A DNA stretch of 64,000 nucleotides from NCBI RefSeq assembly GCF_000271845.1, contig NZ_JH719392.1, positions 533,828-597,827 of the forward strand, given 5' to 3'. Numbering within the stretch: the first letter of the stretch is position 1; each line of letters begins with the position of its first letter. This document shows, one piece after another, positions 8,189 to 16,369 of this stretch. The stretch comes from Rhizobium leguminosarum bv. trifolii WSM2297. GTDB lineage: Bacteria > Pseudomonadota > Alphaproteobacteria > Rhizobiales > Rhizobiaceae. A program made the translations under genes and the position numbers. Under the pieces are notes generated by a model. That model had not been told where the DNA came from. It did not search any database and saw nothing but the letters and a program-made list of their open reading frames with translations.

Positions 8189-9001
8189 ATGACTTCGATC
8201 CGCTTTGCGCTCAACCACATGGCCGCCCCGTCGCTTGCCATCGACGATTTCTTCGCGCTGGCAAAGTCGCTCGGCATCGGCTCGGTCGAGATCCGCAACG
8301 ACCTTTCCGGCAACGCCATTCTCGACGGCACCCAACCCGAAACGATCAAAGAGGCCGCCGCCCGTCACGGTCTGACGATCATCTCGATCAACGCCCTGCA
8401 GCGCTTCAACGAGTGGAATGAAGCCCGCGCTGGGGAAGCGCAGGAACTGATCGACTACGCCGGCGCCTGCGGCGCCCAGGCGCTGGTCCTCGTGCCAAAG
8501 AACGACGGCACCGGCTGCGCCGACGGCGAACGCCAGGCCAATCTGCGCCAGTCGCTGACGGCGCTGAAGCCTATGCTGGAGAAGGCCGGCATCATCGGCC
8601 TCGTCGAGCCGCTCGGTTTCGAGAGCTGCTCGTTGCGCTCGAAGACCGAGGCGGCCGAGGCGATCAGGGAGCTCGGCGCGCAATCGACCTTCAAGCTCGT
8701 CCACGACACATTCCACCACCATCTCGCCGGCGAAGCCGCGACCTTCCCGGAGCTCGCCGGTCTCGTGCATATCTCGGGCGTCAGCGATGCTGCCGTATCC
8801 GTTGCCGATATGCGTGATTCCCATCGTGTGCTCGTCGACGGCGACGACCGGCTCGACAATGCCGGGCAGATCAAGGCGCTGCTGCAGGCGGGTTATGCCG
8901 GCCCGTTCTCCTTCGAGCCTTTTGCGGCCGAAGTGCATGCGGTCAAGGATCCGGCCGGCGCGCTTCGCGCCAGCATGGATTATCTGACGGCGCGGGTTTG
9001 A
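8189..9001 (+). CDS. TIM-barrel sugar isomerase/epimerase, IolI/MocC-like
   Basis: 270-aa xylose-isomerase-like TIM barrel of the AP-endonuclease-2 superfamily, which includes inosose isomerases, inosose dehydratase and rhizopine MocC. Candidate metal and substrate residues lie in GLVEPLGF (Glu, near residue 138), LVHDTFHHH (Asp/His, near 172), LVHISGVSD (His, near 195) and FSFEPF (Glu, near 244). A GAGGAGG motif precedes the ATG. Next to a LacI gene and a mocDEF-like operon, an inositol-derivative substrate is a reasonable guess. Hydroxypyruvate isomerase or another sugar epimerase cannot be excluded. Confidence 0.75.
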   Translation: MTSIRFALNHMAAPSLAIDDFFALAKSLGIGSVEIRNDLSGNAILDGTQPETIKEAAARHGLTIISINALQRFNEWNEARAGEAQELIDYAGACGAQALVLVPKNDGTGCADGERQANLRQSLTALKPMLEKAGIIGLVEPLGFESCSLRSKTEAAEAIRELGAQSTFKLVHDTFHHHLAGEAATFPELAGLVHISGVSDAAVSVADMRDSHRVLVDGDDRLDNAGQIKALLQAGYAGPFSFEPFAAEVHAVKDPAGALRASMDYLTARV

Positions 9002-9022
9002 GACCTGAGCGAAGCCTCGCCT

Positions 9023-9040
9023 GACGCCACCAGCGGCGTC
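9023..9040. terminator. Hairpin between convergent isomerase-like gene and cobM
   Basis: Perfect 6-bp stem GACGCC-N6-GGCGTC in the 97-bp gap between two convergent genes. There is no clear T-tract on either side, so termination here is only suggested by position. Confidence 0.3.
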
Positions 9041-9098
9041 GGGCCTGTGCGCCGACGAATGTCCTCATGAGGGGTCGCGCTTCCGGCGCGGCCAATCT

Positions 9099-9863
9099 TT
9101 AAAACTGGTCCCGGCCTCTAAACCGCCGCTGATAGGCCGGATCATAGAGTGAACTCTCGCGGAAATCCTCCGCCGCCAGCGAGGGGCCGACGAAGATGAT
9201 TGCCGTGCGTTCGATCGGTTCAGCCGCAACTTTTACCTCGATATCGGCAAGCGTGCCGCGCAGGATGCGCTCGTCCGGCCAGGAGGCCTTGACGACGATC
9301 GCGACCGGGCAGTCGGCACCGTAAAGCGGCGTCAATTCCTCGACAACCTGCTTCAGCGCATGGATTGCCAGATGGATCGCCAGCGTCGCGCCCGTCGCGC
9401 CGAAATTTCCGAGCGTCTCGTCGTTCGGCATCGGTGAGGCGCGGCCGGAAACGCGGGTGAGCACCAGGCTTTGGGCTACGGCCGGGATCGTCAGCTCGCG
9501 GCCGAGTGCTGCGGCGGCCGCCGCAAAGGCCGGCACACCAGGCGTCATCGTATAGGCGATGCCGTGTTTTTCGAGCCGGCGCACCTGCTCGGCGACAGCA
9601 CTCCAGACCGAGAGATCGCCGGAATGCAGGCGGGCGACATCCTGGCCGGCCTCAGCGGCGCTCAGATATTCCGCCTCGATCTCGTCCAGCGACATCGGCG
9701 CTGTATCGACGATGCGCGCACCCGCCGGGCAATATTGCAGCAGTTCCGGCGAGACGATCGAGCCGGCATAGAGGCAAACCGGGCATCGGGCGATAAGGTC
9801 GCGGCCCCGCACCGTGATCAGATCCGCAGCCCCTGGCCCCGCGCCGATGAAATGCACCGTCAT
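9099..9863 (-). CDS. cobM: Precorrin-4 C11-methyltransferase CobM
   Basis: SAM-dependent methylation of precorrin-4 at C-11 to give precorrin-5 in aerobic cobalamin synthesis. At 254 aa it is a typical tetrapyrrole methylase: N-terminal [29 protein letters not shown] in the SAM region, [16 protein letters not shown], and the C-terminal [14 protein letters not shown] with [12 protein letters not shown]. It follows cobL after four bases, and AAGGA for its ATG lies at the cobL end. Last gene of the minus-strand cob unit. Confidence 0.95.
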   Translation of the reverse strand: MTVHFIGAGPGAADLITVRGRDLIARCPVCLYAGSIVSPELLQYCPAGARIVDTAPMSLDEIEAEYLSAAEAGQDVARLHSGDLSVWSAVAEQVRRLEKHGIAYTMTPGVPAFAAAAAALGRELTIPAVAQSLVLTRVSGRASPMPNDETLGNFGATGATLAIHLAIHALKQVVEELTPLYGADCPVAIVVKASWPDERILRGTLADIEVKVAAEPIERTAIIFVGPSLAAEDFRESSLYDPAYQRRFRGRDQF

Positions 9864-9867
9864 CCCG

Positions 9868-11100
9868 TTATCCTTTTGTCCAGCGCCACTGCGTCACCGG
9901 CATGGCCGGCCGCCAGCCGCTCATGCTGCCGACAGGCGCCGCGCGCGATATATCGATCCGCGTCAGCGAACCGCCGCGTTTTGCATGTTCTAGGAGCACG
10001 ACGGCTTCCATCTCCAGCGTCACGGCATTGGCGACGAGCCGCCCTCCCCGGTTCAGCGCGGCAATCGCAGCATCGACAACACCCGGCTCGCTGCCGCCGC
10101 CGCCGAGGAAGATTGCATCCGGTTGCGGCAGGCCTGTCAGTGCATCAGGCGCCGCCCCTTCGACGACGGCCAGATGCGGCACGCCGAGGGCGGATGCATT
10201 GCGGGCGATCCTTGTTGCCCGCTCCGGCGATTGCTCGATGGCGATCGTCTTCAGCGACGGGTCGGCCAGCATCCATTCGATGCCGACCGATCCCGAACCG
10301 GCGCCGATATCCCACAGCAGCTGGCCGTGGCGCGGTGCGAGCGCCGACAGCGTCATCGCCCGGATTTCGCGTTTGGTGATCTGTCCGTCATGCTCGAACA
10401 GTTCGTCCTCGAGGCCGGGGCTAAAAGGCAGGATGCGAGCCCCCTCCCCTGCCGCGACATCGAGCGCGCAGACGTTCAAGGGATCGATGTCGACGAGATT
10501 GAAATCCGCCGCCGCCACGCTTCTCTGCCGTTCCCGCGCGCCGCCAAGCGCCTCGAGCACGGTAAGCTGCGACTGACCGAAACCGGCGGCAACAAGCAGG
10601 GCAGCCAGCTCGCCCGGCCCGTTTTGGTCGGAGGTCAGCGCGATGATGCGCCGTCCGGGGTGCAGGTGCGGCCGGATCAGGTCGATCGGCCTACCATGCA
10701 GCGAAATTGTCGCGACCTCCTGCAGTGGCCAGCCAAGGCGGGATGCGGCGAGGCTGAAGGCCGAGGGCGCGGGGATGGTGCGCATCTCTTCCGTCGCCAC
10801 GTGGCGGGAGAGCGTTGCGCCGACGCCGTAGAGAAACGGGTCGCCGGAGGCGAGCACAACGACGGGTGTGCCGCGCCGTTCGAGGATGGCATCGACCGAG
10901 CGTTCGAACGGGCTCTGCCAGGAAAACCGTTCCCCTGTGATCAGCGGCGTGGCGAGTGCATGGTGCCGCGCGCCGCCGAAGACGGCGGGCGCGGTGGCGA
11001 TCAGGCGTCTCGCCTCGTCGCCGAGCCCTTCTGGACCATCTTCGCCGATGCCGATAATAGTCAGCCAGCGCTGGCCGCAAGCAGGAGAACCGTCAGACAT
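9868..11100 (-). CDS. cobL: Precorrin-6Y C5,15-methyltransferase (decarboxylating) CobL
   Basis: Bifunctional enzyme that methylates precorrin-6B at C-5 and C-15 and removes the C-12 acetate carboxyl to give precorrin-8X. The N-terminal half is CbiE-like ([41 protein letters not shown]) and the C-terminal half is CbiT-like with a class I methyltransferase motif ([17 protein letters not shown]). About 410 aa from the ATG at 11100. That ATG shares two bases with the ATG of the divergent cobK, so each gene's ribosome-binding site lies inside the other's coding sequence. Confidence 0.95.
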   Translation of the reverse strand: MSDGSPACGQRWLTIIGIGEDGPEGLGDEARRLIATAPAVFGGARHHALATPLITGERFSWQSPFERSVDAILERRGTPVVVLASGDPFLYGVGATLSRHVATEEMRTIPAPSAFSLAASRLGWPLQEVATISLHGRPIDLIRPHLHPGRRIIALTSDQNGPGELAALLVAAGFGQSQLTVLEALGGARERQRSVAAADFNLVDIDPLNVCALDVAAGEGARILPFSPGLEDELFEHDGQITKREIRAMTLSALAPRHGQLLWDIGAGSGSVGIEWMLADPSLKTIAIEQSPERATRIARNASALGVPHLAVVEGAAPDALTGLPQPDAIFLGGGGSEPGVVDAAIAALNRGGRLVANAVTLEMEAVVLLEHAKRGGSLTRIDISRAAPVGSMSGWRPAMPVTQWRWTKG

Positions 11101-11869
11101 GGGAAGACCTCGCATCCTGATCCTCGGCGGCACCGGTGAGGCGCGCCTGCTCGCCGGAGCGCTCGCCGCGCGGGACGATTGCGATGTCCTTCTGTCGCTG
11201 GCCGGACGTACCGAAATACCGGCCGCACAGCCGGTTCCGGTTCGCATCGGCGGTTTCGGCGGTGCTGCGGCGCTTGCCGATTTCCTGAAGGCCGGCAGTT
11301 ATGACCTGCTGATCGACGCCACGCATCCCTTTGCCGAGCGCATTTCCGCCAATGCCGTCTTTGCCGCCGAGACCACCGGCACAGCGGCGATTGCACTGCG
11401 CCGCCCCGAATGGCAGCGCCTGCCCGGCGATCGCTGGCGGGAGGTGGAGAGCATTCCGGCTGCGATCGCAGCGCTCGGCCCCTCCCCTCGCCATGTCTTT
11501 CTGGCGACGGGACGGCAGGGCGCGCATCATGCGGAAGCGGCGCCGCAGCATTTCTATCTCGTCCGTAGTGTCGATCCCGTAGAACCGCCGCTTGCACTCG
11601 ATCATGTCGACTATGTCCTCGATCGCGGCCCGTTCACGCTGGAAGGTGAATGCGCTTTGCTGCAGCAGCACCACATCGACGTCATCATTGCCAAGAACAG
11701 CGGTGGTGCCGCCACCTATGCGAAGATCGAGGCAGCCCGCCGACTCGGCATCGAGGTGATGATGGTGGCGCGCGCGCCGGCGTCCGCGGTCAAGACGGTC
11801 GACACTGTCGAGGCGGCGCTGGCGGTAATCGATCACCTCGTGTCCCCCGCCATGAAACGCGGGGTATAG
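11099..11869 (+). CDS. cobK: Precorrin-6A reductase CobK
   Basis: NADPH-dependent reduction of the precorrin-6A macrocycle to precorrin-6B. The 256-aa protein has RILILGGTGEARLLAGAL at the N-terminus, LLIDATHPFAERISANA, HVFLATGRQ and DVIIAKNSGGAATYAKIEAARRLGIEVMMV near the C-terminus, all family hallmarks. It is the only cob gene here on the plus strand: its start overlaps that of cobL and its last 37 bp overlap antisense with the end of cobJ. AGGAG for its start is inside cobL. Confidence 0.95.
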   Translation: MGRPRILILGGTGEARLLAGALAARDDCDVLLSLAGRTEIPAAQPVPVRIGGFGGAAALADFLKAGSYDLLIDATHPFAERISANAVFAAETTGTAAIALRRPEWQRLPGDRWREVESIPAAIAALGPSPRHVFLATGRQGAHHAEAAPQHFYLVRSVDPVEPPLALDHVDYVLDRGPFTLEGECALLQQHHIDVIIAKNSGGAATYAKIEAARRLGIEVMMVARAPASAVKTVDTVEAALAVIDHLVSPAMKRGV

Positions 11870-12597
11870 ACGAGATCCAGCCTGCCGGGCCGCGAGACGA
11901 TCCGCGTCTCGGCCGAGCCGATGATGATGCAGGTCGCCATATCGGCGATCGACGCATCGGCATCTGACAGCGGCTGTAGGACGATGCGCTCGTCCGGGCG
12001 CCCGGCTGCTCGCCCGAAAATAACCGGCGTTGTTGCGGGGAGATGCTCGCGCAACAGTTTGAAGGCCTCGCCGAGCTGCCAGGGCCGCGCCCGGCTGATC
12101 GGATTATAGAGAGCGATGACGAAGCCTGCTTTGGCCGCCAGTTCAAGGCGTTTTTCGATGATATTCCAAGGCTTTAGATTGTCTGACAGCGATATGGCGC
12201 AAAAATCGTGGCCAAGCGGCGCGCCGGCTCTTGCCGCCACCGCCAGCATCGCGGTGATGCCGGGCAGAATGGTGAGATCAACCGCGCGCCACGCCGCCGG
12301 CCCGTTCTCGATCGCCTCGCAGACGGCGGCAGCCATGGCGAAGACACCGGGATCGCCGCCGGAGACGACGCAGACCTTGGCTCCATCCGCCGCCATCGAA
12401 AGGGCTGCCCGCGCCCTATCCAACTCCTCGCGATTGTCCGAGGCATGCCGCAATTGATCGTTGCGGAGGTGCAACCGGTCGAGATAAGGGCCGTAACCGA
12501 AGAAATCCGTTGCCGCTTCGACGGCGGCAAGCGCTTCCGGCGTCATCTGCTCGGGATTGCCGGGGCCGGTGCCGATCACGAAAAGCCTGCCGCTCAT
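11833..12597 (-). CDS. cobJ: Precorrin-3B C17-methyltransferase CobJ
   Basis: Methylates precorrin-3B at C-17 with ring contraction to precorrin-4. The 254-aa tetrapyrrole methylase shows LFVIGTGPGNPEQMTPEALAA, FFGYGPYLDRL, VVSGGDPGVFAMAAAV, LPGITAMLAVAARAGAPLGHDFCAISLSD and ALYNPISRARPW. The ATG overlaps the cobI stop as ATGA. Its 3' end overlaps the convergent cobK by 37 bp. Confidence 0.95.
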   Translation of the reverse strand: MSGRLFVIGTGPGNPEQMTPEALAAVEAATDFFGYGPYLDRLHLRNDQLRHASDNREELDRARAALSMAADGAKVCVVSGGDPGVFAMAAAVCEAIENGPAAWRAVDLTILPGITAMLAVAARAGAPLGHDFCAISLSDNLKPWNIIEKRLELAAKAGFVIALYNPISRARPWQLGEAFKLLREHLPATTPVIFGRAAGRPDERIVLQPLSDADASIADMATCIIIGSAETRIVSRPGRLDLVYTPRFMAGDTR

Positions 12598-13325
12598 CGG
12601 CTGCTCTCCCAGCCCGGCACCAGGACGAGCGAAAAATACGGCGCGTCGCCGTCAGTCCTGTCGGCAAGTTTTTCCATCGCCGCATTCGCCATGGTGCCGC
12701 GCTCGACATAGACGGCCTCGGCAAGCCGGCCGGCCGCCGCCAAGGCCCGGCGGATCTTCGGCAGATTGCGGCCGACCTTCATGATGACGGCGGCCTGGGT
12801 GTCGGCAAGTCGGCGGGTCAGCTCGATCTCGCCCATCGTACCGGGCAGTACGGAAAGCACGTCGTCCCCCTGAACGATCGGCATGCCGGCCAAGGACCAG
12901 CAGCCGGACATGGCGCTGATGCCGGGGATCACCTCCGTCGGGTAGCGCTGGGACAGCCTGACATGCAGGTGCATATAGGAGCCGTAGAACAGCGGATCGC
13001 CTTCGCTGAGCACGGCAACGGTCAGCCCGGCATCAAGATGCCCGGCGACGGCTTCGGCGGAGTGATCGTAGAACTGCGTGATCAGACTCTGGTAGCGTTC
13101 GTCATTCTTGTCGATCTCGGTGGTGACGGGATAATAGAGCGGCAGCAACGTCACGCCGGGTTTCAGCAACGGTTCGACGATCGCCTTGCCATTGCCGCCC
13201 CTGCCCTGCTTGGCGAAATAGGCAATCACGTCGGCGCCTTCGATGGCGCGGACGGCCTTGAGGGTCAGAAGCTCCGGATCGCCGGGACCGGTGCCGACGC
13301 CGATGAGACGGCCGGATGTTGTCAT
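12594..13325 (-). CDS. cobI: Precorrin-2 C20-methyltransferase CobI
   Basis: SAM-dependent methylation of precorrin-2 at C-20 to precorrin-3A. The 243-aa protein has LIGVGTGPGDPELLTLKAVRAI, VAVLSEGDPLFYGSYMHLH, VIPGISAMSGCWSLAGMPIVQGDDVLSVLPG and MKVGRNLPKIRRAL. It is coupled to cobH upstream and cobJ downstream by ATGA overlaps. Confidence 0.95.
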   Translation of the reverse strand: MTTSGRLIGVGTGPGDPELLTLKAVRAIEGADVIAYFAKQGRGGNGKAIVEPLLKPGVTLLPLYYPVTTEIDKNDERYQSLITQFYDHSAEAVAGHLDAGLTVAVLSEGDPLFYGSYMHLHVRLSQRYPTEVIPGISAMSGCWSLAGMPIVQGDDVLSVLPGTMGEIELTRRLADTQAAVIMKVGRNLPKIRRALAAAGRLAEAVYVERGTMANAAMEKLADRTDGDAPYFSLVLVPGWESSR

Positions 13326-13954
13326 AGGCCGGGCCTCGCCAGCGCATTGATCGCAGCCGCCGTCATGGCGCTGCCGCCGAGCCGGCCGCGGACGATGGCA
13401 AAGGGCACGCCATAGGAATTTTCCGCCAGTGCATCCTTGGATTCCGCCGCGCCGACAAAGCCGACAGGCATGCCGAGGATTGCTGCGGGTTTCGGGGCGC
13501 CGTCGCGCAGGAGTTCGAGCAGGTGAAACAATGCCGTCGGTGCATTGCCGATCGCAACGACGCTGCCGCCGAGCCGGTCGAGCCAGAGATGGATGGCGGC
13601 CGCCGAGCGCGTATTGCCGGTCTGGCGCGCCAGCTCCGGCGTTGCCGGATCGCGCAGCGTGCAGATCACCTCGTTCAGCGCCGGAAGCCGGGCCCGGGTG
13701 ACGCCATGCGAGACCATTTCGGCGTCGCAGAAGATCGGCGCCCCGCCCTTCAGCGCCTCGCGCGCTGCACGGACGACATCGGCGGAGAAGACGAAATGCT
13801 CCGCCGCCTCGACCAGCCCGCAGGCATGGATCATGCGAACGGCGATGTCGGCTTGATCTTCAGTGAAGCGCGAAAGATCGGCCTCGGCGCGGATGATCGC
13901 AAAGGAACGCTCGTAGATCGCGTCGCCGCTGCGGATATAATCGTAGTCTGGCAT
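13322..13954 (-). CDS. cobH: Precorrin-8X methylmutase CobH
   Basis: Moves the C-11 methyl group to C-12 to form hydrogenobyrinate. The 210-aa protein shows YDYIRSGDAIYERSFAIIRAEADL at the N-terminus, a RMIHACGLV segment with the catalytic histidine of the family, GAPIFCDAEMVSHGVTRARLP and GNAPTALFHLLEL. It sits three bases after cobG and overlaps cobI by ATGA. Confidence 0.95.
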   Translation of the reverse strand: MPDYDYIRSGDAIYERSFAIIRAEADLSRFTEDQADIAVRMIHACGLVEAAEHFVFSADVVRAAREALKGGAPIFCDAEMVSHGVTRARLPALNEVICTLRDPATPELARQTGNTRSAAAIHLWLDRLGGSVVAIGNAPTALFHLLELLRDGAPKPAAILGMPVGFVGAAESKDALAENSYGVPFAIVRGRLGGSAMTAAAINALARPGL

Positions 13955-13956
13955 TC

Positions 13957-15339
13957 CTATTCCTGTCGCAGCGCCTTCGAAACGCCGGTTGCGCCAAGCC
14001 GTGTAAGGCAGGCGGCAGCCGATTCGCCAGCGCCTCTGTTGTCTTCGATGGACCGGGCGAGCCTCTCTATAGCGAAATCGATCCGACCGCCAGCGATCCG
14101 TTCGTCCGGCTGACCGGCTGCCAACCCGTTGAGGATGAGGTCGTAACCCTCCGCCGTGCCCGTCAGGGTCAGCGCCGGCCGGGCATGAGCGCAGCCCTTG
14201 GCGCAGCCGGACAGGTGCAGGGTGAGCGAACCGTCGAAAAGCACGGGTGCGGCTGCAAGGACGCGGCGCGCCAGGCTTCGTGTCTCGTAGAAAGCGGAGC
14301 CGCAGGCGCCGGCGCCGGAGCAGGCGGCGATGTGCTCGCTGGTCTCGCCGTCTTGCGCGCTGAAGCCATATCCGGCGGCCGCGGTCTGCACAGCCGCCAC
14401 TCTGTCTGCCGGCAGACCGATAAGGAAGAAACCGCGGCCGGGCGCCAGCCGGATGGCTGTTGCGCCAAGGGCGCTTGCGCGCTCGAGCAGGGCGGTCAGA
14501 TCGTTCGCCCGCATTTGTCCGAATTCCGGCCTGACGCCGAGCAGGGTTATCCCGTCTGCAAGCCGATGCAGGCCGGAAAGCGGCATCGTTACTGCGGGTG
14601 AGGGAGGAGGGCGAAGATTATCCACAGCGGGAAAACGTGGCCGCAGAAGCGCCGGATCGATATCCCGTGCTCGCCTGCCCTGCCCGAGAGTTACGAGCAG
14701 GTTCAGAATTTCGTCGACGACCGATATCGCCGCCGCCGTAGGTCCCGTTGCCAGCCGCGTTGCGGTCTCACCGTCACCATTGATGGCGACAAGCCAATCC
14801 GTGGGGGATAAGGCGACGATGCGGATATCGGCGGAAAGCGCCGACAGCCCGAATGCTCCACCGCCGTCGATGACGATCGACAGTTTCGGCGCGAGCCGCG
14901 GCGAGGCGATGAGATCGCGGAGCGCGCTGCGCAATGCCATTTCCATGGCGGCCGGATCGCTCGTCTCCTGAGGATCGATGCCGTGCAGCGGCGAGATCTC
15001 GATCGCCGGCCCGTTCGGCACGGTAATCCCGGCGGCATCGATATCGGCGGCGAGCTTCTCCACGCTCTCGGCTCGCAGCCCGCGGATTTGCAGATTGCCG
15101 CGCGCGGTGATCTCCAGAATGCCGTTTCCGTGCGCCGCAGCCGAGCGAGCAAGGGTAGCGAGTTGCGACGGCGTCAGGGCGCCGCCGGCCGGCCGCAGGC
15201 GGACCAGCAAACCATCGCCGGTCGGCATCGGTGCTGCCAGTGTGGGGCAGGCGCCGCGCGTGCGCATCTTCGCCGTCGGGCGGTGCTGCAGATCCGCCTC
15301 GTGTATCCCGTCGGTCGCCGTTGCAGCCTCAATGATCAT
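13957..15339 (-). CDS. cobG: Precorrin-3B synthase CobG
   Basis: Oxygen-dependent 4Fe-4S enzyme converting precorrin-3A to precorrin-3B, the step that marks the aerobic pathway. It is built like a sulfite/nitrite reductase half-pair. The cluster cysteines are visible in CSGAGACGSAF near residue 340 and SGCAKGCAH near residue 375. LEITARGNLQIRGL and GLLVRLRPAGG are ferredoxin-like elements. I chose the ATG at 15339 (460 aa) because AGAGG lies seven bases upstream; an in-frame ATG at 15357 has a weaker site. Confidence 0.92.
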   Translation of the reverse strand: MIIEAATATDGIHEADLQHRPTAKMRTRGACPTLAAPMPTGDGLLVRLRPAGGALTPSQLATLARSAAAHGNGILEITARGNLQIRGLRAESVEKLAADIDAAGITVPNGPAIEISPLHGIDPQETSDPAAMEMALRSALRDLIASPRLAPKLSIVIDGGGAFGLSALSADIRIVALSPTDWLVAINGDGETATRLATGPTAAAISVVDEILNLLVTLGQGRRARDIDPALLRPRFPAVDNLRPPPSPAVTMPLSGLHRLADGITLLGVRPEFGQMRANDLTALLERASALGATAIRLAPGRGFFLIGLPADRVAAVQTAAAGYGFSAQDGETSEHIAACSGAGACGSAFYETRSLARRVLAAAPVLFDGSLTLHLSGCAKGCAHARPALTLTGTAEGYDLILNGLAAGQPDERIAGGRIDFAIERLARSIEDNRGAGESAAACLTRLGATGVSKALRQE

Positions 15340-15411
15340 TCTCAATCCTCTGACCATTTCTTACATGATCGCAGCCGGTGCGGCAAAACATGATGCAAAC
15401 GGTCGGCTCGG

Positions 15412-16176
15412 CTATTCCTCGAAATCCCGTCCCTTGCGCAGGAGATAGATATCCATGATCCAGCCGTGTCGTTGGCGGGCCTCGGCCCTCAGCGCCAGAA
15501 TCTCGGCGGCGATCTCGCCGAGCCGCCCCGATCTGACGATCTCGTCCTTGGTACCGAGATAGGCGCCCCAGTAGATTTCGGCATCGGGATCGTCGATTTT
15601 CGCAAAAGCCTGTTCGCCATCGAGCATGACGACCGTGCTGTCGGTCGTGAGCCCCTCCCGCGCCAGCCTGCGCCCTGTGGTGATCTCGACCGGTTTGCCG
15701 ACCAGGTTGACCGGGATCTTGTGGCTGGCCGCCAGCGCCTGGATGCTGGTGATGCCGGGAACGACGCTGTAGTCGAAATCCAGGGTGCTGAGCTCACGCA
15801 CACGTTCGACGATGCGGATCGTGCTGTCGTAGAGGCTGGGATCACCCCAGACGAGAAAGGCGCCGCTGCCGTCATCGGGCAGGCCGGAGATTAGGTCTAT
15901 ATAGATGCGGGCGATCTCACCGTGCCAGGCGTCGACGCTTTGGGGATAGGTCCTTTCCGCCGTCTGCCTTTGCGGCACGGTGAATTCGGAAATCCTGCTG
16001 CCCGGCCGCGTGATATACCGTTCGCAGATGTCGCGCCGGATCTCGGCGAGCTCTTCTTTGCCGGTCCCCTTGACCGGCAGGAAGACCACGTCGGCGGCGT
16101 TCATCGCGTTGATCGCCTGTATGGTGACGTGCTCCGGATTGCCTGTGCCGATGCCGATGATATGGATGTGCTTCAA
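15412..16176 (-). CDS. cobF: Precorrin-6A synthase (deacetylating) CobF
   Basis: Methylates precorrin-5 at C-1 with loss of acetate to form precorrin-6A. The methylase signature IHIIGIGTGNPEHVTIQAINAM starts the protein; FLPVKGTGKEELAEIRRDICERYI, FLVWGDPSLYDSTIRIVERV and VVPGITSIQALAASHKIPVN follow. No ATG sits at the expected place. A TTG at 16176 preceded by GGGGAG at seven bases gives 254 aa, the normal length; longer in-frame starts reach 16290 but would add a Pro/Ala-rich non-family tail. First gene of the cob unit, divergent from repA across the parS region. Confidence 0.88.
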   Translation of the reverse strand: MKHIHIIGIGTGNPEHVTIQAINAMNAADVVFLPVKGTGKEELAEIRRDICERYITRPGSRISEFTVPQRQTAERTYPQSVDAWHGEIARIYIDLISGLPDDGSGAFLVWGDPSLYDSTIRIVERVRELSTLDFDYSVVPGITSIQALAASHKIPVNLVGKPVEITTGRRLAREGLTTDSTVVMLDGEQAFAKIDDPDAEIYWGAYLGTKDEIVRSGRLGEIAAEILALRAEARQRHGWIMDIYLLRKGRDFEE

Positions 16177-16245
16177 GCAGACGCTCCCCGTTGAGTCCTC
16201 GCGGTCTTGCCGAAAAAGCCGCGGCGCCGCAAGGGCGGGAGGGCA

Positions 16246-16261
16246 GTTGGCCGCGGCCAAC
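16246..16261. other. parS: parS centromere site 1
   Basis: Perfect 16-bp palindrome GTTGGCCGCGGCCAAC between cobF and repA. It matches the general repABC partition-site pattern GTTNNCNGCNGNNAAC. An identical copy lies inside repB at 17622-17637. Likely bound by RepB for plasmid segregation. Confidence 0.85.
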
Positions 16262-16369
16262 CCGGTGGGGAATGGCCGCTCTGGCCCCATTGTTGCCGGA
16301 AATCCCGAATCGTGTCACGTTCGATACGCTTTTTGACGCTATGTTGATAGAAAAGCGCATCGAAAAGGA

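Noticed and set aside
16177..16330. Possible cobalamin riboswitch upstream of cobF
   Set aside because: I could not find the conserved B12 box or the GCCACTG-type core in the leader, and much of the gap is occupied by parS.
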